Assembly (NCBI GenBank): GCA_964519015.1
Contig: CAZFHZ010000048.1
Span: 1-22,882 of the forward strand
Length of the DNA: 22,882 nucleotides
Reading direction: 5' to 3'
From: CAZFHZ01 sp964519015
GTDB lineage: Bacteria > Blakebacterota > Blakebacteria > Blakebacterales > CAYUVJ01
Shown here: positions 8,336 to 16,196 of the stretch, in pieces
Layout: every line of letters starts with the position of its first letter
Numbering within the stretch: the stretch's first letter is position 1
Position numbers and translations under genes: made by a program
The notes under the pieces: generated by a model
Seen by the model: only the letters and a program-made list of their open reading frames with translations
Told to the model about the DNA's origin: nothing
The model's database searches: none

Positions 8336-9381
8336 CGTCCCCCCTCCTCGGCGACCGACCGTAACGCCAGCCCGATCGGAGTGAGCAGCGTGCCGGCCAC
8401 CGTACCGGCGGGGAAGATGACCCGTTCCTGGTCCTCCACCACGTCATGCAGGACCTGCACGTCGACGCTCAGCCGTTCGGCCATGAAGTACTGGATCCGG
8501 CGGGTGGCCGCCAGATCGGGGACCAGGCCCCCGTTGACGATGAAGAGCGTGTCGACCGGTTCCCCGCGTGATTCCACGCTGAAGAAGTCGACCGAGCGGT
8601 AGATCTCGCGCAGCAGCCGTTCCGCCCGGCGGCGTCCTGCCTCGTCCGGGGTGAGGGTCTGCAGCCCCTGCTCCAGGGTGCGGCTGTAGTAGAGCCCGCC
8701 GTCCAGCACGAAGTTCACCATGCTGTAGGCATCACTCAGATAGAGCACGGCGTAGGTACCCGGGCTGGCCTCCCCCAGCAGGAAGTTGCACCCCCGGGTG
8801 ATCGCGACCTGGTTGGTCTCCAGGCCGCGCAGGATGACCCCCTCCTGGGAGATCGATTCCCGGTAGGTCAGGTAAGTCAGGCGTTCTACTCCGGCCACCA
8901 TCACCCGCAGCTCGGCGGGTTCGCGGCCACCCGGTAGCGCTTCCCGCTCTTCGTTCTCCTCGACCGACAGGTAGCGGGAGAGGGAGAAGTCGTAGACGAT
9001 CTCCTTATTCGGCATGGGGAGGTACTCCCGGTGCCGCAGCTCGACCATCCGGGCGACCTCCGCGACGGTCAGTTCGGGCAGGGTGATGAACTTCATCAGC
9101 ACGTCGGAGTCGGCGAAGGAAGCATAGACGGGGAATTTCCGCAGTTTCTTCAGGATGCCGATCGTCCAGGGCTGGAGCAGGGGGATGGCCGGTGGGGAGG
9201 GGGTCGCGGCCGGGGCGGCCGGTTCCGCGCCGGCACTCGATTCGGGCCCGCCGAAGGCCCGGGTGCCCCACATGCCGATGCGATAGCGGCCCCCGCCTGC
9301 CTGGGTGAGTTCGGCGTACTTGACCGCGTTCCCTTCCAGGGCGAAACCCACCGCCAGCGTCTTCCCCCGGGGGGTCGTCAT
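8332..9381 (-). CDS. pilM: Type IV pilus assembly protein PilM (actin-like ATPase)
   Basis: 349 residues from ATG 9381, which shares one base with the upstream stop (TGATG) and has GGTGGGG about 10 nt ahead. A GTG 12 nt further up (9393) lacks a ribosome site and is less likely. PilM is a cytoplasmic FtsA-like protein that binds the PilN tail. Recognisable family stretches are the opening beta strands (KTLAVGFALEGNAVKYAEL), the LPELTVAEVARMVELRHREY-type segment followed by a LPMPNKEIVYDFSL stretch that matches the 'YIPFP..EVVLDF' region of PilM, and the late IVNGGLVPDL, close to the usual 'GGGA.L.GL'. The first nucleotide-binding loop is divergent (VGFALEGN instead of VGIDIGSS), so ATP binding should not be taken for granted. 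An Ala/Pro-rich insert lies at about residues 48-68. Confidence 0.9.
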   Translation of the reverse strand: MTTPRGKTLAVGFALEGNAVKYAELTQAGGGRYRIGMWGTRAFGGPESSAGAEPAAPAATPSPPAIPLLQPWTIGILKKLRKFPVYASFADSDVLMKFITLPELTVAEVARMVELRHREYLPMPNKEIVYDFSLSRYLSVEENEEREALPGGREPAELRVMVAGVERLTYLTYRESISQEGVILRGLETNQVAITRGCNFLLGEASPGTYAVLYLSDAYSMVNFVLDGGLYYSRTLEQGLQTLTPDEAGRRRAERLLREIYRSVDFFSVESRGEPVDTLFIVNGGLVPDLAATRRIQYFMAERLSVDVQVLHDVVEDQERVIFPAGTVAGTLLTPIGLALRSVAEEGGR

Positions 9382-10667
9382 CAGAAACCCCACCAGCTGA
9401 AGACGTAGCGCCGGCTCTGGAGCACGGCGGTCGGGTGGGCGATCGCCAGCACGGGAGCCGGGACCCGGTTGTAGATGTTGGCGTTGTATCGCACCACGGT
9501 GCGGCGGAGCAGGTGGATCCGGTTGGCCGTCAGAGCACCGTCCACGTACACGGTGTCGGGCCAGGAGGGATCGGCCTGGAAATCATCCCGCACGTAGACC
9601 AGCCCGTTGAGGCGCCAGGTCCCGCGGCCGTCCAGGACGACGTCCCCCTTGCTCACCAGGGCCGGGTAGGTCTCCAGGATGGCCGGATTGGGATGGTTGC
9701 GCGGGTTGATCTGGAAGGTCCTCCCCGCCCCGGGCTGGAGCTGCAGGTCGGAGTACCAGTTGGTGCAGTAGAGCGTTCCGGTGATGGTGATGTTGCCCGA
9801 GAAGGTACCGTTCGAGCCGTAGTCCCAGACACAGATCCCCAGTGGATTGGACGTCCCGGAACCGGAGGGTACCGTCGGGTAGTTCGTCCAGGATGGGTTC
9901 TGGGGGAGCCGTTCCGCGTAGTAGGTGGTGGCGCTCCCGGTTATCTGATAGCGGTAGCCCAGGTTGTACGGGTAGCCGGCCTTGTAGACCGGCGAGTCGT
10001 TCAACAGGACCTGAGGGACCAGCGCTTCCGAGGTGTCGGGACCGGCCAGCAGGCGGATGCCGGTGCGGATGTCGAGCACCCCGTTCCAGCTCGAATGGAG
10101 GTAGTAGGTATCGTCCCAGGTGATGTCCCCCCCCACCCAGAGCACACAGCCGGTGGTGGTCGGGCTGAGGTAAGTGACTCCGCTCTGCACCTGAGGATCG
10201 CTCCCCGACATGTAGACCCCTTCTCCCCCCTCCACCCGGCAGCCGCTGCGCAGTTCCAGGACCGTCCCGGCCGCGATGGGGAAGTAGGCGCGGGGGTCCT
10301 GCTGGGGGGAGAGGACATCGAGGTAGCTGTCGTAGGAAGCGTGCCTGCTCCAGGCGGTGATCCTGAGCTGCTTCTTGTAGGAGGGATAGCCGGCGACGGT
10401 GACCACCTGGACCGAGAAGGAATCGGCCCCGCTCGACCAAGTGCCGCTGGTCAGGGACGGGTTCTGGCTGAGCTGCCAGCCCACGACCTCGCGGGCGGAC
10501 TCGGCGGTGTACTCCGCCTGGGTGTTCCGGTAGTGGCTCTGGGCGATGCGCACATCGGCGGCCATCACCAGCAGGAAAGTGGTGCTGAGCACGGCCAGCA
10601 TGGAAACCAGCAGCATGCTGCCGAGCAGGGCCAGTCCGTCCTGGGATGCCGTGAGTCGGTTCCTCAT
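9381..10667 (-). CDS. PilX-like pilus protein with large beta-rich C-terminal region
   Basis: 428 residues. The N-terminus (MRNRLTASQDGLALLGSMLL, then a hydrophobic helix to about residue 38) resembles PilX/GspK-type minor pilins: a Gly before the hydrophobic stretch but no Glu at position +5. A short pilin-like helix (SHYRNTQAEYTAESAREVVG) follows. The remaining 370 residues are rich in Tyr, Trp, Thr, Gly and Asn with many alternating hydrophobic positions (GTVLELRSGCRVEGGEGVYM, ISVE-like strands, GDVVLDGRGTWRLNGLVYVR), suggesting a beta-helix or polymer-like surface fold. Four cysteines fall in this region and could form disulphides. PilX proteins sit at the pilus tip complex, so an adhesive tip subunit is possible but unproven. 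It starts 4 nt after the PilW-like stop. Confidence 0.75.
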   Translation of the reverse strand: MRNRLTASQDGLALLGSMLLVSMLAVLSTTFLLVMAADVRIAQSHYRNTQAEYTAESAREVVGWQLSQNPSLTSGTWSSGADSFSVQVVTVAGYPSYKKQLRITAWSRHASYDSYLDVLSPQQDPRAYFPIAAGTVLELRSGCRVEGGEGVYMSGSDPQVQSGVTYLSPTTTGCVLWVGGDITWDDTYYLHSSWNGVLDIRTGIRLLAGPDTSEALVPQVLLNDSPVYKAGYPYNLGYRYQITGSATTYYAERLPQNPSWTNYPTVPSGSGTSNPLGICVWDYGSNGTFSGNITITGTLYCTNWYSDLQLQPGAGRTFQINPRNHPNPAILETYPALVSKGDVVLDGRGTWRLNGLVYVRDDFQADPSWPDTVYVDGALTANRIHLLRRTVVRYNANIYNRVPAPVLAIAHPTAVLQSRRYVFSWWGF

Positions 10668-10671
10668 CGGG

Positions 10672-11211
10672 TCAGGGGAGTCTCAGGGGGTTGTCGAGGG
10701 TGACCAGGCTGCGCAGCGGGATCACATAGCCTCCCTGCTGGAGCCGCAGGTCGATCTCCACGAAACGGATGCGGTCGAGGTTGGTCTGCGGGCTGGCGAT
10801 GCTGCGCAGCAGCACGTCCCGGTAGGTGAGGGTCAGTCCCGACACGTCGTCCAGGAGAGTCAGCGCACCCCCCAGGTTCTCCTCCCGGCTCACCGTCCCG
10901 GTGCCCGCATCGTAGCGGTAGTGAACCACCTGGCTGTCCAGGGCGGCGGTCTCGCGCAGCCGGAGGAAATCGATCTGGTCGGACCCGGCGATGTAGATGG
11001 AACGGGCATACCGGATCTCGTTGAGCATACGGACCAGGGTGATCCGGCCTCCCTGTACGGCCGCTGAGCGTACCTGTCCCACCTCGTACGCGTTCAGCGC
11101 CATGTTGAGGATGGTGTAGAGCACCATGAAGATCACCGTGGCCAACGCGGTCCCCATCAGCATCTCGATGAGGGTCAGCCCCCGCTGATCGATGAGCCGG
11201 CGCCCCCTCAC
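10672..11211 (-). CDS. Prepilin-type N-terminal cleavage/methylation protein, PilW-like minor pilin
   Basis: About 179 residues when started at GTG 11211, which overlaps the upstream stop as GTGA and has AAGG at workable distance. A GTG at 11220 would add three residues but leaves the AAGG almost touching the start. The class III prepilin signal is clear: a basic leader (MRGRRLIDQRG), cleavage after Gly, then LTLIEMLMGTALATVIFMVL with Glu at +5. The globular part has PilW-like features (GGRITLVRMLNEIRYARSIY, then DVSGLTLTYRD, IRFVEIDLRLQ). It is cleaved and N-methylated by prepilin peptidase (PilD, not in the window), and minor pilins of this type prime pilus assembly. It sits between the PilV-like and PilX-like genes, the usual order of minor-pilin clusters. 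Confidence 0.87.
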   Translation of the reverse strand: MRGRRLIDQRGLTLIEMLMGTALATVIFMVLYTILNMALNAYEVGQVRSAAVQGGRITLVRMLNEIRYARSIYIAGSDQIDFLRLRETAALDSQVVHYRYDAGTGTVSREENLGGALTLLDDVSGLTLTYRDVLLRSIASPQTNLDRIRFVEIDLRLQQGGYVIPLRSLVTLDNPLRLP

Positions 11212-11723
11212 GGTCGCCACGCCTTGATCAGGACCAACGTGGAGCGCTGGCCCGTATCGACGTTAGCGACCCCGACCTCGATCCGCTTCAGCCCGGTCAC
11301 CGTGGCGGTAGCCGCCAGAGTGATGGGGTCGGCGTAGGTGACCGTGACTTCCCGCTGGTAGCGGGCGAGGTTGGCCCGCCCCCCCTGCCCGTTGAGCGGA
11401 TTGCCGTCCAGGTCGTTGGGGGGGGACTCCACCAGGTTGTCGTAGTCGTCGATGTCGTCGAAATCGAGCCGGCCCCACTCCCCGGAGTCGGATCCCAGGG
11501 GTCCCCCGGCGGTCTGGGGGTCCTCCCACCGCATCGAACGGATCTCCTCCATCAGTTCCTGGGCCAGGTTGGTGGCCAGGGTCAGGTCCTCGGCGCTCTG
11601 GCTGACCTTGAGCCCGAGCGGGAACTGACTGGTCATGGCCAGCATGGCGATCGAGAGGAAGACCAGGGTGATGAGGATCTCCACGAAAGTGAAGCCTCCC
11701 TGGGGGCGGAGACGGGGGATCAC
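11208..11723 (-). CDS. Prepilin-type N-terminal cleavage/methylation protein, PilV-like minor pilin
   Basis: 171 residues from GTG 11723, chosen because it overlaps the upstream stop as GTGA and places the prepilin leader correctly. The frame continues upstream only as an overprint of the previous gene. The leader MIPRLRPQGG is followed by FTFVEILITLVFLSIAMLAM with Glu at +5. The pilin helix continues (ATNLAQELMEEIRSMRW), as in PilV/GspI proteins. An acidic loop DFDDIDDYDNL at about 88-98 could bind a metal or stabilise the tip complex, but this is speculation. The C-terminal part (YQREVTVTYADPI, TGLKRIEVGVANVD) is a beta sheet of the usual minor pilin type. Probably a pilus-initiation component together with its neighbours. 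Confidence 0.87.
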   Translation of the reverse strand: MIPRLRPQGGFTFVEILITLVFLSIAMLAMTSQFPLGLKVSQSAEDLTLATNLAQELMEEIRSMRWEDPQTAGGPLGSDSGEWGRLDFDDIDDYDNLVESPPNDLDGNPLNGQGGRANLARYQREVTVTYADPITLAATATVTGLKRIEVGVANVDTGQRSTLVLIKAWRP

Positions 11724-12268
11724 GGCAGGGAGATCTTCCCCAGCGGGAAGGTCACGTGGACCGTGCGCTGGTAACCGGTGACTTTGTGGCGAATCAGGAT
11801 GTCCAGGTCCCCCCCGGGGAAGCGGACCGAACCGAGTGGGGTGTACCAGACCATCCCGAAGACCGGACCTCCGGCGGTCGTGGTCGAGACCAGTTGGGAG
11901 CCCTTGAAGGCGTCCACCTCGTCGAAGTCGACCAGCAGGTAGGCCCCTCCTTTGAGCGGATCCTCGAGCTGCTGGACGTTCAGGTTCCGGTCGATCACCC
12001 AAGCGTAGTAGCGGTTGTTGTCGGGCTCGATGTAGAACCAGACATCGCTCATCTCCGCGACCGCCTTCTGCTGCGCCAGGCGCAGGTCGGCCGAAAGCTT
12101 GGCGGCCGCTTTGTCGACCTTCATCTCGGGGATAATCCGGTTGAAGTCGGGGAGCAGGACGGCCACGAAGACCCCCATCAGCCCCATGACGATGAGGATC
12201 TCGATCAAGGTGAATCCGCCGGAACGCCGCAGCGCCTTCCGGAATATGTTCATATTCGTTAACATCAC
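11720..12268 (-). CDS. GspH/FimT-like minor pilin, first gene of the pilus operon
   Basis: Up to 182 residues. The class III signal is SGG followed by FTLIEILIVMGLMGVFVAVL with Glu at +5. The helix runs on into MKVDKAAAKLSADLRLAQQK, which matches the GspH/FimT pattern 'a..l.s.l..aR..A', and a beta-rich C-terminus follows (VRFPGGDLDILIRHK, VHVTFPLGKI). The 5' end is uncertain: GTG 12268, ATG 12265 and ATG 12253 are all in frame, none with a convincing ribosome site. All give the same mature protein because the leader is removed. The gene opens the minus-strand operon and faces an AT-rich intergenic region. No obvious major pilin gene occurs in the window. Confidence 0.88.
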   Translation of the reverse strand: MMLTNMNIFRKALRRSGGFTLIEILIVMGLMGVFVAVLLPDFNRIIPEMKVDKAAAKLSADLRLAQQKAVAEMSDVWFYIEPDNNRYYAWVIDRNLNVQQLEDPLKGGAYLLVDFDEVDAFKGSQLVSTTTAGGPVFGMVWYTPLGSVRFPGGDLDILIRHKVTGYQRTVHVTFPLGKISLP

Positions 12269-12739
12269 GTCCGATGTTCGACCCGAGATCCTCGATTCCT
12301 TCTATTTCATTGACCTGCTACCACTTACATACTTGAAAAGGCGTGTTCACAGAACAGGAAGATGAATCCTGTTAACTGTTGTTATCGTATCTTATTCCTT
12401 TGTCACACAGATGGTTACGTGATTTATTGGGGTAAACTGTTAAGGTCTGTTACACTCCCTGATCACGTTCCCTTTTCTTCGGTCTCCCATCCTTAAAGAC
12501 TTTCCGTTGGTCCTCTTTGCATCCAGATGTCCTTCGAGAAGCGGCGCCATCGTATAACTCGTTTTACAGTTTGTCTACAGAAAAATGGTCCTCCTCCTCC
12601 GGGCCATCGCCCGGCGGGCCGGCCCGGCTCCGGGCGGGGGGCCTCCGATGGTGGCCGTCCGGCGGCGGTTGACGCCGCGCCGCAGAGCGCACTACGCTCC
12701 CGGACGGAAGACTCGGGAAACGTGGAAGGAGGGGGGGGG
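12269..12739. other. Gene-free divergent intergenic region; left two-thirds strikingly AT-rich
   Basis: 471 bases lie between the pilus operon (leftward) and nfeD (rightward). From about 12290 to 12580 the base composition is far richer in A/T than anything else in the window; from about 12580 the sequence returns to very GC-rich. The region must hold the promoters of both divergent units, but I see no pair of -35/-10 boxes that I would defend. A weak TATAAC at 12553-12558 has no good -35 partner. The motif CTGTT(A) recurs at about 12369, 12376, 12437 and 12447. The frame of NfeD is open across 12527-12739, but that 71-codon stretch is Pro/Arg/Gly-rich and lies upstream of the real signal peptide. 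Confidence 0.75.
12349..12379. promoter_or_regulatory. Dyad symmetry upstream of the pilus operon, possible operator
   Basis: AACAGGA (12353-12359) and TCCTGTT (12367-12373) are perfect inverted arms around a 7-nt spacer. The symmetry extends outward as ACAG (12349-12352) and CTGT (12376-12379) with two unpaired A on the right side. It lies about 80-110 bp upstream of the first pilin start. It could bind a dimeric regulator, or form a weak hairpin in a leader transcript. No regulator family is recognised from the half-site. Confidence 0.3.
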
Positions 12740-14086
12740 ATGTCCGCTGGCCGCCGAACACATACCACCCGGCTGACGGGATGGGCCGCCACCATCCTGC
12801 TGCTGTTCATCGTCCCACCGGCCGGGCTCCAGGCACAGCCATCCACCGGGCCTCCCCTGCTGCTGCACGGCCGCTGGGAGGGGGCCATCGGCCCGATGAC
12901 GGTCTCCTACTTCGACCGCCTGCTGGCGCTGGGGCACCAGACCGGAGCCGAGGCGATGATCGTGGAACTGGAGACCCCCGGCGGACTCGACCTCTCCATG
13001 CGCGACATCATCAAGGGGATCCTGGGCTCCGAGATCCCGGTGATCGTCTACGTGCATCCGGCCGGCGCCCGCGCGGCTTCGGCCGGGGTATTCATCACCC
13101 TGGCCGCCCATGTCGCCGCCATGACCCCCGGGACCAACATCGGGGCCGCCAGCCCGGTGGCGATCGGCGGCCAGATGGACTCCACCATGGCCGCCAAGGT
13201 CACCAACGACGCCGCCGCCTACGCCCGCAGTCTCGCCCACGAGCGCGGCCGAAACGCGGAATGGGCCGAGCAGGCCGTCCGGAAGGCGGTCTCGGCCACC
13301 GCCGAGGAGGCAGTGGCCGCTGCGGTCGTGGATCTGCTGGCCACCGATTTCGATGATCTGCTGGCCCAGCTTGAGGGCCGGAGCGTCCGGCTTCCTTCCG
13401 GTCCGCGGGAGCTCCACACCACCGGTGCTCGGGTCGAGGAGGTCCCCATCAACCTGCGGGAACGCCTGCTGGCCATGCTGGCCGACCCCAACATCGCCTA
13501 CATCTTCATGCTCCTGGGGATCTACGGACTCATCTTCGAACTCCAGAATCCCGGCACCATCCTGCCCGGGGTGGTCGGGGTCATCAGCCTGCTCATCGCC
13601 TTCATGTCCTTCCAGACGCTGCCGCTAAACTATGCCGGACTGGCCCTGATCGTCCTGGCGGTGGTGCTCTTCGTGCTCGAGATCAAGATCCCCTCGTACG
13701 GGCTGCTCACACTCGGAGGAATCGTCGCCATGGTGCTCGGCTCCCTGATGCTCTTCGATACCATGGAACCCGCCATGCGGGTCTCCCTGCAGGTGATCAT
13801 CACCATGGTGGTGCTGACCGTTATTTTCTTCGCGTTCGCGATCGGGCTCGGTCTGCGGGCGCAGCGACTGCGGGTGACCACCGGGTGGGAGGGGATGGTG
13901 GGGGAGACGGGGAAGGCCCGGACCCGGCTCGACCCTGAGGGGAGCATCTCGGTGCACGGCGAGATCTGGCAGGCCCGCAGCCTGAGCGGGGTGCCGATCG
14001 AGGCGGGCACCCGCGTCAAGGTGGCAAAGGTCGAAGGATTGCTGCTCTACGTCCTGCCGGTCACCGAGGAGAAGGCCGGAGCCTGA
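12740..14086 (+). CDS. nfeD: NfeD family membrane-bound ClpP-class serine protease
   Basis: 448 residues from ATG 12740, preceded by AGGAGG and starting a signal sequence (TGWAATILLLFIVPPAGLQA). The first half is a ClpP-class periplasmic protease domain with ETPGGL at 78-83 and the nucleophile motif ARAASAG (Ser114). The general base is probably Lys153 in MAAKVTND, spaced 39 residues from Ser114, close to the Ser97/Lys138 dyad of Pyrococcus PH1510. The second half has about four or five TM segments (for example IAYIFMLLGIYGLIFEL, GLALIVLAVVLFVLEI, VIITMVVLTVIFFAF) and ends with the NfeD OB-fold (GWEGMVGETGKARTRL, KVEGLLLYVLPV). In relatives the protease cleaves the C-terminus of the partner stomatin, and that partner is the next gene. 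Long-form NfeD is typically about 430-460 residues. Confidence 0.93.
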   Translation: MSAGRRTHTTRLTGWAATILLLFIVPPAGLQAQPSTGPPLLLHGRWEGAIGPMTVSYFDRLLALGHQTGAEAMIVELETPGGLDLSMRDIIKGILGSEIPVIVYVHPAGARAASAGVFITLAAHVAAMTPGTNIGAASPVAIGGQMDSTMAAKVTNDAAAYARSLAHERGRNAEWAEQAVRKAVSATAEEAVAAAVVDLLATDFDDLLAQLEGRSVRLPSGPRELHTTGARVEEVPINLRERLLAMLADPNIAYIFMLLGIYGLIFELQNPGTILPGVVGVISLLIAFMSFQTLPLNYAGLALIVLAVVLFVLEIKIPSYGLLTLGGIVAMVLGSLMLFDTMEPAMRVSLQVIITMVVLTVIFFAFAIGLGLRAQRLRVTTGWEGMVGETGKARTRLDPEGSISVHGEIWQARSLSGVPIEAGTRVKVAKVEGLLLYVLPVTEEKAGA

Positions 14087-14136
14087 TCCCCCTCACGACC
14101 GGTGGGATGGGACATCGAACCAGGAAGGGAATCCCC

Positions 14137-14907
14137 ATGTCGACCTATCTCTACGTAATCATCCTCTTCGTCGTCTTCGTGCTCGCGAGCATGATCCGCA
14201 TCCTGCGGGAGTACGAGCGGGGTGTGATTTTCCGGCTCGGGCGACTGATCCGGACGAAGGGACCGGGACTGATCCTGCTGATCCCGCTGGTGGACCGGAT
14301 GGTCCGGGTGAGCCTGCGGGTGATCGCCATGGACATCCCACCGCAGGACGTGATCACCAAGGACAACGTTTCGGTCAAGGTCAACGCCGTCCTCTACTTC
14401 CGGGTGGTCATCCCGGAGAAGGCGGTGGTCGAGGTCGAGGACTTCCTCTACGCCACCAGCCAGCTCGCCCAGACCACCCTGCGGGCCGTGCTCGGACAGG
14501 CCGAACTGGACGAACTGCTGGCCGAGCGGGACAAGATCAACCAGGAACTCCAGCGGATCATCGACCAGCACACCGATCCGTGGGGGATCAAGGTCGGGCT
14601 GGTGGAGGTCAAGCACGTCGACCTGCCGCAGGAGATGCAGCGCGCCATCGCCCGCCAGGCCGAGGCGGAGCGGGAGCGGCGGGCCAAGATCATCCACGCC
14701 GAAGGGGAACTGCAGGCCTCCTCGAAGCTCAGTGAAGCGGCTTCGGTCCTGCAGACGCAGCCGACCGCCATCCAGCTCCGTTTCCTGCAGACCATGGTCG
14801 AGGTCTCCTCGGAACGGAACAGCATCGTCGTGCTGCCGATCCCGATCGACCTGCTCAAGCCGATGATGGACCTGACGGCCGCGAAGCATCCACCGGCTGG
14901 ACAGTGA
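14137..14907 (+). CDS. Slipin / stomatin-like SPFH domain protein, NfeD partner
   Basis: 256 residues from ATG 14137, chosen over the in-frame ATG at 14107 because AGGAAGGG lies just upstream of it and the membrane helix begins at once (YLYVIILFVVFVLASMIRIL). The SPFH/band 7 domain follows: REYERGVIFRLGRL, GPGLILLIPLVDRMVRVSLR, then KDNVSVKVNAVLYFRV and the oligomerisation stretch TTLRAVLGQAELDELLAERD. An alpha-helical, charge-rich region comes next (QRAIARQAEAERERRAKIIH) and a conserved end (LPIPIDLLKP). Slipins form ring assemblies on the inner membrane and are thought to organise membrane domains or assist quality control. It is 50 nt downstream of nfeD and almost certainly co-transcribed with it. 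Confidence 0.93.
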   Translation: MSTYLYVIILFVVFVLASMIRILREYERGVIFRLGRLIRTKGPGLILLIPLVDRMVRVSLRVIAMDIPPQDVITKDNVSVKVNAVLYFRVVIPEKAVVEVEDFLYATSQLAQTTLRAVLGQAELDELLAERDKINQELQRIIDQHTDPWGIKVGLVEVKHVDLPQEMQRAIARQAEAERERRAKIIHAEGELQASSKLSEAASVLQTQPTAIQLRFLQTMVEVSSERNSIVVLPIPIDLLKPMMDLTAAKHPPAGQ

Positions 14908-14938
14908 GGGTACACCTCGCGCAGTTGAGGAGGGGGCG

Positions 14939-16186
14939 ATGAGCGGTGGGGAATCCTCCGGTCCGGTCATGGCGGCGATCGAGACGGCCGCCGGGGAGAT
15001 GGTCGAACTGATGCACGGGCTTACCGCCATCCCGGCGGTCGGCCCGGCCAGTGGGGGTCCGGGGGAGGCTGCCAAGGGCCGCTGGCTGATGGAGCGGCTG
15101 GCCGCCTGGGGGTTCCCGGAACCGCAGGCCTTCCCCGCCCCCTGCACGGAGGTGAGCGGGGGGGAGCGCCCCAACTACGTGGTCCGGCTCAAAGGAGCCT
15201 CGTCCGACCATACCGTCTGGGTGCTCACCCACCTGGACGTGGTGCCGCCGGGGGAAGCTTCCTTGTGGACGGGGGATCCCTGGACCCTGCGGGTGGAGGG
15301 GGACCGGCTGATCGGGCGGGGGAGCGAGGACAACCACCAGGGGCTCGTCAGCTCCATCTTCGCCCTCAAGGCCTTGCTCGAGACCGGGATCACCCCCCCC
15401 CACGACGTCGCCCTGGCCTTCGTCTCCGACGAGGAGACCGGCAGCAGCTGCGGAGCCGGCTACCTGGTCGAACACCACCGCGACCTCTTCGGTCACCAGG
15501 ACCGGGTCCTCATCCCCGACGCCGGGGACGAGCGGGGCACCATGATCGAGGTGGCGGAGAAGTCGATCCTCTGGGCGACCTTCACGGTCCAGGGGAAGCA
15601 GACCCACGGATCCACCCCCGACCATGGGATCAACGCCCACAAGGCGGGGGCCCATCTGATCGTGATGCTGGAAGGGCTCTATGAGGACTTCCCGGTCCGC
15701 GATGAACTCTTCGATCCTCCCATCAGCACCTTCGAACCAACCCTGAAGAAGGCCAATGTGGAGAACATCAACACCATCCCGGGGGAGGACGTCTTCGCCT
15801 TCGACTGCCGGGTGCTGCCCGTTTACACGCTCGAGGAGGTCATGGGCCGGATGCGGGCCTGCGCCGACGAGGTGGAGGCCACTTTCGGGGTGAAGGTGGC
15901 CATTGAGACCCCCCAGTGGCAGCCGGCCGCCCCTCCGACCTCCCCGGAGGCTCCCGTGGTGGAAGCCCTGCGCCGGGCGGTGCGGCGCGTCTACGAGGTC
16001 GAGGCCCAGCCGATGGGGATCGGTGGTGGAACCGTGGCCGCCTTCTTCCGGGCGGCGGGGATCCCGGCCGCGGTCTGGTCGCGGCTCGACGACACGGCCC
16101 ACATGCCCGATGAGTACTGCCGGCTCTCCAACCTGGTGGGGGACGCGAAGGTGATGGCCCTCCTCTTCCTGGGCGAGGAGGGCTGA
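14939..16186 (+). CDS. M20 family metallo-hydrolase (ArgE/DapE/ACY1 type)
   Basis: 415 residues; GAGGAGGGGG lies just upstream of ATG 14939. Metal ligands of the M20 di-zinc site are visible: THLDVV (His98, Asp100 nearby), RGSEDNHQG (Asp131), the catalytic glutamate pair in SDEETGSS (Glu165/166), Asp194 in IPDAGDERG, and a C-terminal His in DDTAHMPDEY. The central lid/dimerisation domain begins near QGKQTHGSTPDHGIN. The sequence most resembles the M20 metallo-hydrolases annotated as diaminopimelate-type aminoacyl hydrolases in archaea and some bacteria. The true substrate (N-acyl amino acid, dipeptide or succinyl-diaminopimelate) cannot be read from the sequence. It follows the slipin gene by 31 nt and precedes pyrD by 10 nt. 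Confidence 0.9.
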   Translation: MSGGESSGPVMAAIETAAGEMVELMHGLTAIPAVGPASGGPGEAAKGRWLMERLAAWGFPEPQAFPAPCTEVSGGERPNYVVRLKGASSDHTVWVLTHLDVVPPGEASLWTGDPWTLRVEGDRLIGRGSEDNHQGLVSSIFALKALLETGITPPHDVALAFVSDEETGSSCGAGYLVEHHRDLFGHQDRVLIPDAGDERGTMIEVAEKSILWATFTVQGKQTHGSTPDHGINAHKAGAHLIVMLEGLYEDFPVRDELFDPPISTFEPTLKKANVENINTIPGEDVFAFDCRVLPVYTLEEVMGRMRACADEVEATFGVKVAIETPQWQPAAPPTSPEAPVVEALRRAVRRVYEVEAQPMGIGGGTVAAFFRAAGIPAAVWSRLDDTAHMPDEYCRLSNLVGDAKVMALLFLGEEG

Positions 16187-16196
16187 GAGCGACCGC

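Noticed and set aside
12507..12520. Sigma54-like element (TTGG ... TTTGC)
   Set aside because: Only 8 bp lie between GG and GC, whereas sigma54 promoters need 10. No better match was found on either strand of the intergenic region.
12527..12739. In-frame N-terminal extension of NfeD
   Set aside because: The extension is Pro/Arg/Gly-rich, would bury the signal peptide 71 residues inside the protein, and a strong AGGAGG stands directly before ATG 12740.
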